From positions 62,001 through 126,000 of the forward strand of contig JADJPJ010000002.1 in assembly GCA_016713325.1 (NCBI GenBank): a stretch of 64,000 nucleotides of DNA. The letters are read 5' to 3'. Under the pieces are notes generated by a model. It saw nothing but the letters and a program-made list of their open reading frames with translations. It was not told where the DNA came from and did no database searches. Within the stretch, counting starts at the first letter, position 1, and the number at the start of each line of letters is the position of its first letter. This document shows positions 50,577 through 59,124 of the stretch, piece by piece. The stretch comes from Candidatus Flexifilum affinis (GTDB lineage: Bacteria; Chloroflexota; Anaerolineae; Aggregatilineales; Phototrophicaceae). Position numbers and translations under genes: made by a program.

Positions 50577-51506
50577 ATGGGGACCCAAACGCTCGCTGTT
50601 CGCCGGCCCGGTCGTTTTGCCCGGATGACCCTGCGCCAGCGCTTTTACGTGATCGCAATTCTGCTGCTGCTCCCCGCAGTGGCGATGCGGATGTTCACCG
50701 CCTTCTATCCCTTCTTGCAGACCGCTTATCTCAGCCTGCATAAATACAACCCTGCCTTCGATCACAATGGGCCGGTTTTTGTCGGCCTGAACAATTTCCA
50801 GCGCATGAGCAATGACCCGGTGGTGCTGGCCAGCATCAGCTTCACGCTGGTCTTCGTGCTCGGGGCGACCTTCCTTCAGCTCACGTTCGGGCTGGCCGTC
50901 GCCCATCTGCTCAACGCCTCGTTCAAACTGCGCTATCTGTCACGCGCCCTGGTGCTCATTCCCTGGGCCATTCCCATGGCGGTGGCCGCGCTCGGCTTCC
51001 GCTGGATGTTCGACGACCAGTTTGGCATCATCCCGGACTTGCTGCGCACCTTTCTTGGCACAGAGATCCGCTGGCTGATCGACCCCTACAACTCGAAACT
51101 GGCCGTCGTGTCGGTCGCCGTCTGGAAGAGCACACCCTTCGTCGCGCTCGTGCTGCTCGCTGGCCTGCAAGGGATCGGCCGCGATCTGTACGAAGCGGCG
51201 CGCGTCGACGGGGCCAGTTCGTGGACGTGTCTGCGCTTCATCACTATCCCGATGCTCCTGCCGATCCTGATCACGACCGGCATGTTCATGGTTGTCTGGC
51301 AGCTTGCCGTGTTCGACCTGCCTTTCCTGATGACCGGCGGCGGTCCCGGCTATGCCACGACCGTCATCGCACAAAAGATCTACCTGGAGAGCAATTCGCT
51401 CAACTACGGATATGCCGCGTCCATCAGCATGGTGCTGGTGGGCATTGTCGCCGTCGTCGGCGCGGTTGGGCTGTACCTGTTCCGCCGCTTCGACGTGTCG
51501 ACGTGA
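50577..51506 (+). CDS. Sugar ABC transporter permease, MalF type
   Basis: A 309-residue membrane subunit. A short basic N-terminus precedes six hydrophobic segments from VIAILLLLPAVAMRMFTAFY to SISMVLVGIVAVVGAVGLYL. The EAA loop is DLYEAARVDGASSWTCLRF near residues 203-221. ATG at 50577 is used; an internal ATG (MTLRQRFYV) 16 codons later is possible, as no strong ribosome-binding site decides. The MalG-type partner starts 13 bp after the stop. Confidence 0.88.
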   Translation: MGTQTLAVRRPGRFARMTLRQRFYVIAILLLLPAVAMRMFTAFYPFLQTAYLSLHKYNPAFDHNGPVFVGLNNFQRMSNDPVVLASISFTLVFVLGATFLQLTFGLAVAHLLNASFKLRYLSRALVLIPWAIPMAVAALGFRWMFDDQFGIIPDLLRTFLGTEIRWLIDPYNSKLAVVSVAVWKSTPFVALVLLAGLQGIGRDLYEAARVDGASSWTCLRFITIPMLLPILITTGMFMVVWQLAVFDLPFLMTGGGPGYATTVIAQKIYLESNSLNYGYAASISMVLVGIVAVVGAVGLYLFRRFDVST

Positions 51507-51519
51507 GAGGGCCCCGCTG

Positions 51520-52425
51520 ATGTCGTCCAGTCACGCTTCCACTACTCTTCAGCCGGTCAGCCAGGCGCCCGCCCGCTCGTGGCTGGCGCTCTTTGGCCGC
51601 TACGGCCAGCCCGTGCTCATCTATGCCAGTTTCGCCCTCTTCGTGCTGATCATCGGCCTGCCGTTCTACTTCATCTTTGTCTCGTCCATCACGCCTTCCA
51701 CGGAGCTGTTTCGCATCCCGCCGACCTACTGGCCGAGCGCGCCGACGCTGGACAACTTCGTCAAGATGACGACCTCCATCCCGTTCCTGACCTACTTCCG
51801 CAACTCGCTGATCTTCGCGATCGGCTCGGCGGCAGTGTCGGTGGCGGCGGCGGGCATGGCCGCCTACGCGTTGGCGCGCATTCGCTTCCCCGGCAGCAAC
51901 ATCATCTATCTGGCGCTCATCCTCTCGGTGGCGCTGCCCCAGATCGCCGTGCTGGTGCCGATGTTCCAGACCTTCAACACCTTCCGACTGGTCAACACCC
52001 ATCACGGGCTGATTCTGATGATGAGCAGCCTGATGCTGCCCTTCACCATCATGAGTCTGGTGTCGTTCATCAACCAGGTGCCGGCTGAAATTGAAGAAGC
52101 CGCTTACATCGATGGCGCCAACACGGTGCAGATCATCCTCCGCGTCCTGCTCCCATTGGTCCGCCCGGCGTTGTTCACGATGTTCCTGATCAACTTCATT
52201 ATCAGTTGGAACGAATTGTTGTATCCTTTGGTCTTCGCACACAACGTCGATACCAAGACGCTGAGCGTCGGCCTGACCGAACTGACCGACCCCGGCTCGA
52301 CCTACACCAAACCCTGGGATCAGATGAGCGCGCTGAGCGTGTTCATGATTGTCCCCGTGCTCGTGATCATCCTCTTCGGACAGCGGATGATCATCTCCGG
52401 CCTGGCGCGGGGCGCGGTGAAATGA
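51520..52425 (+). CDS. Sugar ABC transporter permease, MalG type
   Basis: A 301-residue partner permease with six hydrophobic segments (first VLIYASFALFVLIIGLPFYF) and the EAA loop EIEEAAYIDGANTVQIILR near residues 190-208. ATG at 51520 lies 13 bp after the upstream stop; earlier in-frame codons overlap the upstream gene and are not membrane-like. No ATPase gene follows. Next comes a ferritin-like protein gene. Confidence 0.88.
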   Translation: MSSSHASTTLQPVSQAPARSWLALFGRYGQPVLIYASFALFVLIIGLPFYFIFVSSITPSTELFRIPPTYWPSAPTLDNFVKMTTSIPFLTYFRNSLIFAIGSAAVSVAAAGMAAYALARIRFPGSNIIYLALILSVALPQIAVLVPMFQTFNTFRLVNTHHGLILMMSSLMLPFTIMSLVSFINQVPAEIEEAAYIDGANTVQIILRVLLPLVRPALFTMFLINFIISWNELLYPLVFAHNVDTKTLSVGLTELTDPGSTYTKPWDQMSALSVFMIVPVLVIILFGQRMIISGLARGAVK

Positions 52426-52445
52426 AATAGACGGCTATGAGATAA

Positions 52446-53723
52446 GTGGAGCAGACGGAATCTATGGAAAGCACGACGCGTCACATCACGATTGAGCAGA
52501 ACACGGAGATCCTCAAGCGCTACGCCTTCCTGGAGAAGGCCTGTATGCGCACGCTCTCCGGTTGGCTGCCCGGCGTGCCGGAATGGGAGGCCAAGAACGA
52601 GATTGGCCTGCATCTGTGGGAAAGCGCCGATTCCGCCGACCAGCTTTATCAGCGGCTGCGCGAGCTGCGCGCCTATCAACCGGAACGCAAGCTGAGTGAA
52701 CGACTGCTCCGGTTGGGGCAGGCGCTCGACCGGGCGCAGAACAGCGCCGAGCTCATCGCCACGGTCTACCTGGTGATCCGCAAGCAGCTTCTGGAAGCCT
52801 ATCGCACGCATCCTGACGTGACCTGGAGCCAGTTCGACCGTCCTACCGTGAAGGTGACGGAGGCGGTGCTGCCGGCCATCGAACGGCAGGTTGCGTGGGC
52901 CGAGAAGTTCTTCCCCGAGGTGGCCGAACGCTACCCCGGCTGGGAGGCGTGGCGCGACTATATCGCCGGGCTGCTGGCGGCCGATGGCGGAGTCACCGGT
53001 ATGGAAGAGCCGGCCGCCGAACCCCAGGAACCCGCCGATCACCCGCTGCTGCTGCCCTGGAAGAACTGCCAGCGCATGCCCGGTTGGCCGATCTTCGACC
53101 CGTCCGTCGATGTCGAGCCGGATCGCAAGACGGAGCCGGAGGCCCACCGTCTCTGGCGTTTCAAGCACTATCTCAACGAGATGACGGCGGCGGAGACGCT
53201 CGGCTCAATCCTGTGGATGACGCCGGAGATGATCTGGGAATACCAGCATAATGTGGCGCGCCACTGCTGGGACGAGATTCGCCACAGCCAGCTCGGCATG
53301 GTCCGCATCCAGCAGCTCGGCCTGAAGGTCGAAGAGGTGCCGCAGGTCGTGCAGATCTACGACGTCATGATGACCCTGCCGGCCGTCGATCAGTACGCGC
53401 TGCTGACCACCGTCATCGAGCCGAACGGCATGCCGGAGAAGAGCGCCAACCGCGAGCACTGGGAAGAGATCGAGGACGACATCTCGGCGGCGGCGGTCAG
53501 CTATGACTGGTCCGACGAGAATTTCCACATCCGCTGGGGCAAGAAGTGGACCCCGGTGCTGCTGGAGACCTACGGCTACAAAGAGACTCCGGTCGAGATC
53601 GCCGCGCGCACCGAGGCCTGGCTCCTGGAGCATACGCCGGTCAAGATGCAGCAGAAGATGGCCGTCGCCGCGCACGAGACCGACAAGCCGGCCGACGGCG
53701 GCGACGCACAGCCGTACAGTTAG
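52446..53723 (+). CDS. Ferritin-like diiron protein of unknown function
   Basis: A 425-residue soluble, mostly helical protein. Ferritin-like metal-ligand patterns are visible: NEMTAAETLG near residue 245, HNVARHCWDEIRHSQLG near residue 275 (E-x-x-H), and SDENFHIRWGKKW near residue 356. They resemble DUF455-type ferritin-like oxygenase/oxidase domains. The N-terminal 230 residues are helical and Trp-rich, without a motif I know. GTG at 52446 and ATG at 52464 are both possible starts; the second has GGAA close by. The gene follows the importer by 20 bp and is convergent with the methyltransferase pair. A role in oxidising or demethylating the imported compound is conceivable but unproven. Confidence 0.65.
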   Translation: MEQTESMESTTRHITIEQNTEILKRYAFLEKACMRTLSGWLPGVPEWEAKNEIGLHLWESADSADQLYQRLRELRAYQPERKLSERLLRLGQALDRAQNSAELIATVYLVIRKQLLEAYRTHPDVTWSQFDRPTVKVTEAVLPAIERQVAWAEKFFPEVAERYPGWEAWRDYIAGLLAADGGVTGMEEPAAEPQEPADHPLLLPWKNCQRMPGWPIFDPSVDVEPDRKTEPEAHRLWRFKHYLNEMTAAETLGSILWMTPEMIWEYQHNVARHCWDEIRHSQLGMVRIQQLGLKVEEVPQVVQIYDVMMTLPAVDQYALLTTVIEPNGMPEKSANREHWEEIEDDISAAAVSYDWSDENFHIRWGKKWTPVLLETYGYKETPVEIAARTEAWLLEHTPVKMQQKMAVAAHETDKPADGGDAQPYS

Positions 53724-53862
53724 AGCCTACAAATCCCGTCGCGCAGAAACAGAGCACCTGAACGTGACCTGCAAATGGACCTCATCCCTGCTGCGCTGCG
53801 CTTAGTCCCACCTCAGCCATTTTCGCGGCTATGGGGACAACAGAAGTGGCCCATGACAGGGT

Positions 53863-53883
53863 CCCCGCTTGCGTGGGAGAGGG
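53863..53883. repeat. Dispersed 21-bp intergenic element, copy 1
   Basis: CCCCGCTTGCGTGGGAGAGG plus one more G is identical to positions 59085-59105. It sits just after the stop of the second UroD-like gene on the minus strand. Such short GC-rich elements are probably mobile or spread palindromes; function is unknown. Confidence 0.6.
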
Positions 53884-53886
53884 CCG

Positions 53887-55044
53887 CTACTCGTACCGCC
53901 CGTACAGTTCCGCCGCTTCCATCATGGCGTTGATGTTCTCCAGCGGTGAACCGGGCGGGATGTTGTTGCCGTCCTGGATGATCAGCCCGCGCGACGGCCC
54001 CAGCTTCTCGATCACCTGGCGCACCGCCTCGCGCACTTGCTCCGGCGTGCCGCTGTGGATCAGCATCGGGTTGATGTTGCCGAGCAGCACTACCCGCCCG
54101 GCCAGCACCGAAGCGATCCGATCCAGATTGACCTGGTAGCCGAAACCCTGAAGCTCGTTGATTTTCAGATCGTCCCGGAAGATCTCCAGCAGGTGGTCCG
54201 ATCGGCCGCACATGTGCATGCTGAGCCAGCCGTCGAAATGGAAGCGCAGCTTCTGCTCGAAGGGCAGCACCAGTTCGCGGTAGCTGTCGGCCGACAGCGA
54301 CACAGCCAGGTCGTCGGTCCAGGCGAAGTCCTTCGGCGTCGGCAGCTTTTCTTCCTCCCAGCAGAAGTCCAGCCACTCGATCAGCTTGTCGGTCACGATG
54401 CGCAGCAGTTCGCGCGCGAAGTCGGGCCGTTCATAGACATCGGTGAACAGCTCGACCTGTCCCCTCACGTCGCCGGCCACGCCGAACGGCCCGTCCGACG
54501 TATGGGTCAGGTTGGGGTTGGCGCCGGGGTAGAACACCGGCCCGCCCTGGAAACGCACCGGGTACTTCTCCGCCACGTTCATCATGGCACGGCGATAGGC
54601 GATCTGCTTGCCATTGATGCCGCCGTGGACGAAGTCCATCGCCTCCAGCTTCCTGAGATCTTCGTCGGTATTCACCCAGCCGGGGCCGACCCAGGGGATG
54701 TCGTCATCCTGGAAGACGATCTCGCAGCCCAGGCTTCCGGATTCAAAGGTGTTCTGGAAGTCGGTCCACCCGCCGACCCACGCCCCGGTGATCGAGTAGG
54801 CGTCGGTGCGGATGTTCTCCATCAGCCACTTCTGCGCCAGGATCTGCGTGCGCAGCATGGTCTCCGGGTCGCTGTAGTAGTCGCGAAAGCTCACGCCGAC
54901 CTGCGGCACCAGGAAGCGGTGGGCGATGGCCGGCACCACCGGCACGCGATCGGGCGTCTCGAAGCGCTTGGTCCGGGCGATGCGCTCGCGCCGCGCCTCG
55001 ATCTCTTCGATCGGCACGGCGATCTCGATGATCTTCTCAGCCAT
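53887..55044 (-). CDS. UroD/MtaA-superfamily methyltransferase-like protein (second of pair)
   Basis: A 385-residue TIM-barrel protein of the uroporphyrinogen-decarboxylase superfamily, the group that includes MtaA/MtbA-type corrinoid:thiol methyltransferases. The zinc-type H-x-C pair is present in LSMHMCGRSD (H277, C279). The region that usually supplies the third Cys (GCGIPP in MtaA-like enzymes) reads IIQDGNNIPPGSPLENI, so the Cys is replaced by Asn. ATG at 55044 lies six bases after GGAGG and overlaps the upstream UroD-like gene by 8 bp, so the two are coupled and may form a heteromer. Uroporphyrinogen decarboxylation is unlikely because this gene has no heme-gene context. It is a candidate partner for the corrinoid protein at 44.3 kb. 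Confidence 0.82.
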   Translation of the reverse strand: MAEKIIEIAVPIEEIEARRERIARTKRFETPDRVPVVPAIAHRFLVPQVGVSFRDYYSDPETMLRTQILAQKWLMENIRTDAYSITGAWVGGWTDFQNTFESGSLGCEIVFQDDDIPWVGPGWVNTDEDLRKLEAMDFVHGGINGKQIAYRRAMMNVAEKYPVRFQGGPVFYPGANPNLTHTSDGPFGVAGDVRGQVELFTDVYERPDFARELLRIVTDKLIEWLDFCWEEEKLPTPKDFAWTDDLAVSLSADSYRELVLPFEQKLRFHFDGWLSMHMCGRSDHLLEIFRDDLKINELQGFGYQVNLDRIASVLAGRVVLLGNINPMLIHSGTPEQVREAVRQVIEKLGPSRGLIIQDGNNIPPGSPLENINAMMEAAELYGRYE

Positions 55045-56209
55045 AGGTGCACCTCCGTGCTTCATCGGCGAAAGCTTCGAGCAGGGGCAGGTCTGCTTCG
55101 AAGAAGTGGTCGGACGGACTGAGGATGTAGCCGCCGTTGGGTCCGGCCGCCTCGAAGCAGCGGCGCACCTCGGCGCGCGTCTCCTCCGGCGTGCAGCCGA
55201 CATAGTAATGGAACTGGTCGAAGCCGCCGATCATGCAGGCCCGGTCGCCGATGCGCTGCTTGGCCTCGGCCAGTCGGACGTCGCCGCCCATGTCCACCGG
55301 GGTGAACGTCTCCATGGCGTCCGGCTTCATGTCGGCGATGCGCTCCAGGATCGGCATCATGCCGCCGCAGGTGTGGTAGACGATGCGCTGGCCGGACTCG
55401 TGGGCCATCGCGATCAGCTCGCTGTCGTACGGCGCCACGAATTCGTCGAACAGCCGCGGCGAGATCACCGTCGAAGAGGCCGCGCCGCCGCCCAGTTCGA
55501 GCAGATCGTAGCGGGCGCCCTTCAACGAGCGGATGAATGTCTTCTTACGATCCTGAAGGATCCTGATCAACTCATGCACCCATTCCGGGTCGTCGTACGT
55601 CTCCAGGATCAGCCGCTCGGTGCCGACCAGTTCGACGGCGTCCTGCCAGCAGCCCGGCTGTCCATAGATGTCGAAGTAGCAGATGTGCCCGCGCACCAGC
55701 CCGCGCTCGCCAAAGGCTTCCGCAGTGCGGTTGACGCTCTCCACGTCGATGGTGGGGTGGGTCACCCATTTGGCGATCAGGTCGATCTCGCGCTTCTCTT
55801 TGATCAGCGGTTCGACCACCCAATCGGTGTACTGGTTGCCCTGCAGAAGCATGGTCAGCGTGCCGTCGGGCGTCACGAAGCGGTAGCGTGTGGTCTTGTA
55901 CTCCGGATCCGGCACGTCTTCGGCCTCGATCCGCCAGTTGTCGGAGACGACACGGTGGGTGCCATCCAGAGGATGTATGTACGTCTGATTCGGGTCGAAG
56001 TATTCGCCCTTGGCGGCGTCCGGCTTGTACGGCACCGTCCAGACGTACGCATCCAGGCCGAGGCGATCGAAGAACTCGTGATAGGAGATGCCGTTGAAGT
56101 ATTTGTCCAGGAAGGAGAGCATCACGTGATGGGTGGTGACGGGAAGGCGGTCCGGGACTCCGCCCTGTAAGGCTGTCAGCATCCGCTGGCGGGAAGTCAT
56201 TGCGGCCAT
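55037..56209 (-). CDS. UroD/MtaA-superfamily methyltransferase-like protein (first of pair)
   Basis: A 390-residue paralog of the downstream gene. The barrel starts with MTSRQRMLTALQGGVPDRLP, typical of UroD-like corrinoid methyltransferases. The H-x-C pair is in IVYHTCGGMMP (H279, C281). The expected third zinc Cys near the C-terminus is not at its usual place (ILSPSDHFFEADLPLLEAF), although other cysteines are near (DRACMIGG, YVGCTPEE). ATG at 56209 is used. A good promoter (TTGGCC-17-TATAAT) and a TTGACTATACC sequence that may bind the AraR-like repressor lie upstream. Substrate and methyl acceptor are unknown. Confidence 0.82.
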   Translation of the reverse strand: MAAMTSRQRMLTALQGGVPDRLPVTTHHVMLSFLDKYFNGISYHEFFDRLGLDAYVWTVPYKPDAAKGEYFDPNQTYIHPLDGTHRVVSDNWRIEAEDVPDPEYKTTRYRFVTPDGTLTMLLQGNQYTDWVVEPLIKEKREIDLIAKWVTHPTIDVESVNRTAEAFGERGLVRGHICYFDIYGQPGCWQDAVELVGTERLILETYDDPEWVHELIRILQDRKKTFIRSLKGARYDLLELGGGAASSTVISPRLFDEFVAPYDSELIAMAHESGQRIVYHTCGGMMPILERIADMKPDAMETFTPVDMGGDVRLAEAKQRIGDRACMIGGFDQFHYYVGCTPEETRAEVRRCFEAAGPNGGYILSPSDHFFEADLPLLEAFADEARRCTYG

Positions 56210-56212
56210 AAG

Positions 56213-56274
56213 TTGACTATACCTTTGCGCATTTCACTACGGACAATTATATATACAATTAGGCGACCGGCCAA
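56213..56274. promoter_or_regulatory. Divergent promoters with putative shared operator
   Basis: Minus strand: TTGGCC (56274-56269), 17 bp, TATAAT (56251-56246) for the UroD-like pair. Plus strand: TTGCGC (56225-56230), 17 bp, TATATA (56248-56253) for the Gfo/Idh gene. TTGACTATACCT (56213-56224), with GACTATAC matching GTMTAKAC at seven of eight positions, lies in the UroD leader and resembles the sites at 46148 and 48957. A direct repeat ACAATTA-TATAT-ACAATTA covers both -10 elements (56243-56261). Confidence 0.55.
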
Positions 56275-56321
56275 AAAGACGTGATCGGGTAGGGCCGGGG
56301 CGCAAACACCGTGGACAAAGG

Positions 56322-57455
56322 ATGAACGTGAGCGGTAAAACGGTACTGGGCATCGGCATTATCGGTTTTCACGAAGGACGTACTCTGCTGAGGGCGCTCA
56401 ACTTTCCCATTCCCGCGACGGTGGGCGAGCCGGAGGAAGTGCGCTACCGCGCCCCGCACGCCCGAGCTGTCGCCGTGTGCGACCTCAACCCGGAGAAGCT
56501 GGCCGAAGCGCGCGAGATCGACCCAGCCGTATTCGCCACTGCCGACTACGACGCGATGCTGCGCCGCGACGATGTCGATATCGTCGCCATCTACACTCCC
56601 GATGCCCTCCATGCCGATCACATTATCCAGGCCTTCGAGGCGGGCAAACATGTCATCTGCACCAAGCCGCTGGTCAACAGCATTGACGATGCCCGGCGCT
56701 TATGGGCGGCCTCGCGCCAGACGGACCGCAAGCTGCTGGTCGGGCAGAGCGTGCGCTTCTTCGAGTCTTTCCGACGGCAGCGCGCTGCCTACGATGCGGG
56801 TGAACTGGGGACCATCGAACTGGCCGATGCGCACTACATCCACCGCATGGACTGGTACTATCGCAAGAGCCCCTGGGCGGCGACGGCCACCGACTGGATC
56901 TTCCTGGGCATGAGCCACCCGCTCGACGCGCTGTGCTGGTATCTGGGCCCGATTGCTGAAGTGTCGGCCTACGGCGGGCGTTCGGCGCTGGCCGATCGCT
57001 TCGAGGTGCGGTCGCACGACATCTGCACCGTCAACCTGCGCGCCGTCGACGGCCGGCTGGGGCGGGCGCTCGGTCACTATGGCCTGCACGAGCTGCCCTC
57101 TGCCCGCAACGCGCTGGAGCTGATGCTCTACGGCTCCGCTGGCACCAGCCTGGCGCAGTACCACGACATGCGCTACCTGTATACCCGCCCGGACGGCACG
57201 GAAGTCCGCGAGGACATGCTCTATGCCTACCGCGCCGCCTACTTCAACAACGACACGCACGGCATGCACTATGGCGAGTTCGCGAACTATGCCGAGACGT
57301 TTGCCTTTGCCCTGCTGGAGGGCCGGCCCTATTCGCCGAACCTGGAGGACGGGTTGGCGGTCTTCGCTGTGATGGAAGCCGCCCGCCGCTCGATCGCGAC
57401 CGGCCAGCCGGTCGCCGTCCCGTCCATCATCAAAGAAATGAGAAACGAGAGCTGA
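56322..57455 (+). CDS. Gfo/Idh/MocA-family oxidoreductase
   Basis: A 377-residue NAD(P)-dependent sugar or inositol dehydrogenase-like protein. It has an N-terminal Rossmann fold (VLGIGIIGFHEGRTLLRAL), CDLNPEKLAEA after strand 2, the DVDIVAIYTPDALHADH region, and HVICTKPLVNSIDDARRLW in the position of the family E-K-P motif, with Thr replacing Glu. The C-terminal alpha/beta domain contains SHPLDALCWYLGP, a catalytic-His-like stretch. ATG at 56322 lies in a divergent gap with the UroD-like genes, so it may be coregulated with them. The substrate is probably a sugar or sugar acid. Confidence 0.85.
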   Translation: MNVSGKTVLGIGIIGFHEGRTLLRALNFPIPATVGEPEEVRYRAPHARAVAVCDLNPEKLAEAREIDPAVFATADYDAMLRRDDVDIVAIYTPDALHADHIIQAFEAGKHVICTKPLVNSIDDARRLWAASRQTDRKLLVGQSVRFFESFRRQRAAYDAGELGTIELADAHYIHRMDWYYRKSPWAATATDWIFLGMSHPLDALCWYLGPIAEVSAYGGRSALADRFEVRSHDICTVNLRAVDGRLGRALGHYGLHELPSARNALELMLYGSAGTSLAQYHDMRYLYTRPDGTEVREDMLYAYRAAYFNNDTHGMHYGEFANYAETFAFALLEGRPYSPNLEDGLAVFAVMEAARRSIATGQPVAVPSIIKEMRNES

Positions 57456-57534
57456 GGGATGCAGGTAGGTGAGGTTGAAGACGGGGCACCTGTGTCCGCT
57501 TGCCCAACGCTCTCCCTCATTTCTCGCTTCTCAT
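57438..57534. repeat. 22-nt inverted repeat spanning the Gfo/Idh stop
   Basis: ATGAGAAACGAGAGCTGAGG (57438-57457) and its neighbours pair with 57513-57534 (19 of 22 positions), leaving a 53-nt loop. The left arm covers the final codons and stop of the Gfo/Idh gene. It may act as a bidirectional barrier between convergent genes or be the remnant of an inverted duplication. Confidence 0.5.
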
Positions 57535-57560
57535 CTCTCATATCTTTGTTGTTCTCGCCC

Positions 57561-58922
57561 TCACACCCACCCCGATTTCTCGGTGGTGTGATCCAGCTGG
57601 TCGGTGGTGGCGATGGTCTCGCCGCTGCCGCTGAACTGGTTGTCGCCGATCTCGACTTCCGGCCCCTGGACCAGCAGCACCGCCCGCTGGTTGCCCTCGA
57701 AGGTGTTGCCGCTTAGCACGGTTTGCTTGACGCGATGCAGTCGCGCGCCGACCAGATTGCCTTTCAGGGTGTTGCCTCGTATACGAAAGTCAAAGCTGGC
57801 CTTGTCCTCCGGGATCTCCGGGCCGGTATAGGCATTGAAGCCGATCCGGTTCTGCTCCAGCAGATTGCCCTCGACGGTGTAGTCGTACGACACCTCGGAT
57901 TCCGGCCAGGCTTCCAGCACCGCTCCGCCGCGCGTGAACAGGCGGATGCCCTCGCGGTTGTTCTGAATCTGGTTGCCGCGGATGACGTAGCCACGCCCGT
58001 GCTCGATCGCCATGCCGACCATCCGGCAGGAGTCGACGATATTGTCCTCGAGGACGTTGTCCCACGAGTAGCCCATCCAGAAACCGTAGTTGGACCGGCT
58101 GCAATCGTTGCGGCGGAAGATGTTGCCCCTGGAGAACGAGGACTCGATTCCGTTGTTGGGGCTCAGCCGGCAGTCGTTGTCTTCGACCAGGTTGTCGTTG
58201 CACGATCCCCGCCCGCCCTTGAAGTCGAAGCCGGCGATGTAGATCCCGTCGCCGCCACACACGCAGCTATTGCGCAGCAGCTTGTTGCGGCTCGACCCCT
58301 CGACCAGGGCCATCCCGGCGGTATCGGCCTCGACGCGGACCAGACCGCTTTCCGGCCGGCGATACAGGCGGTTGCAGAAGTCGAATCGGTTGCCCTGCAC
58401 GACATTGTCGCTCGACGCGTTGAGGTAAATGCCCCAACCGCTGTTGAACGAGGCGTTGTTATTTTCGACCGCCACCCCGCGGGTTGCATAGAGCAGGATG
58501 CCGTTCATCTGGTGCTGAAGGTCGCTCAGGCGTACCATGCCGCCCTTGACGTCATTGAGCAGGATGGCGGCGCTGTAGACTTCTTCGATCGGGTGCCACA
58601 GGTACAGGAAGGTGTCGATGCCCTCGATCTCAAAGGTGTCTCTCACCCGCAGGCCTTCAAGGGTCACATCGCGGCAGTGGTCGAAGCGCAGCCCGTGATA
58701 GAAGCCGGACAGCGCCAGTCCGCGCACGGTGATGCCCTGACGATTCTCGGCATAGACCCCGACGCCGGCCCGCGCGTCGTTGACCAGCAGGACCCCTTCC
58801 GCCTCGACGGTTACGCCGTCGGCGGCGATGGTCAGCCCCTCGTTCAGGGCGTATACCCCCGGCTCCAGCCGGGTATCCTCGGTGATGACCAGGCCGTCCA
58901 CCGGAATGACGTTCTCTCTCAT
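57561..58922 (-). CDS. Right-handed beta-helix protein, cytoplasmic
   Basis: A 453-residue parallel beta-helix with dense NosD/PbH1-type turns along almost the whole length: VENNNASFNSGWGIYLNASS, NVVQGNRFDFCNR, NIFRRNDCSRSNYGFWM, VIRGNQIQNNREGIRL. No signal peptide is seen, which is unusual because such proteins are normally exported. ATG at 58922 follows AAAGGA by six bases. It is the last gene after the TIM-barrel glycosidase-like gene and the importer, on the same strand, though separated by about 200 bp. Function may be carbohydrate cleavage, epimerisation or binding; no catalytic set is certain. Confidence 0.75.
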   Translation of the reverse strand: MRENVIPVDGLVITEDTRLEPGVYALNEGLTIAADGVTVEAEGVLLVNDARAGVGVYAENRQGITVRGLALSGFYHGLRFDHCRDVTLEGLRVRDTFEIEGIDTFLYLWHPIEEVYSAAILLNDVKGGMVRLSDLQHQMNGILLYATRGVAVENNNASFNSGWGIYLNASSDNVVQGNRFDFCNRLYRRPESGLVRVEADTAGMALVEGSSRNKLLRNSCVCGGDGIYIAGFDFKGGRGSCNDNLVEDNDCRLSPNNGIESSFSRGNIFRRNDCSRSNYGFWMGYSWDNVLEDNIVDSCRMVGMAIEHGRGYVIRGNQIQNNREGIRLFTRGGAVLEAWPESEVSYDYTVEGNLLEQNRIGFNAYTGPEIPEDKASFDFRIRGNTLKGNLVGARLHRVKQTVLSGNTFEGNQRAVLLVQGPEVEIGDNQFSGSGETIATTDQLDHTTEKSGWV

Positions 58923-59084
58923 GGTGTGTCCTTTCGTGCCAATTGCATGGTGTTGCACCCCCTGGGGGTGATGTATGTTGTTTCGTTCGCGGACGCGCCA
59001 TTGCGTGTCCCTACAGACAGGATGCGTAGAGACGCCGTGCAAACGGGCGCCCAACGTGCCGACGCGCAGTTGCCATTCCCCCTC

Positions 59085-59105
59085 GCCCCGCTTGCGTGGG
59101 AGAGG
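59085..59105. repeat. Dispersed 21-bp intergenic element, copy 2
   Basis: Identical to 53863-53883. Here it is flanked by CCCCCTCG on one side and GGGGTCAGGGGGTGAGGGGG on the other, giving a longer palindromic look (CCCCCTC...GAGGGGG). It lies in the 202-bp gap before the beta-helix gene. Confidence 0.6.
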
Positions 59106-59124
59106 GGGTCAGGGGGTGAGGGGG

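Noticed and set aside
53887..56209. True uroporphyrinogen decarboxylase (hemE) pair
   Set aside because: There is no heme-gene context, the genes are tandem and overlapping, and H-x-C methyltransferase-type motifs are present.
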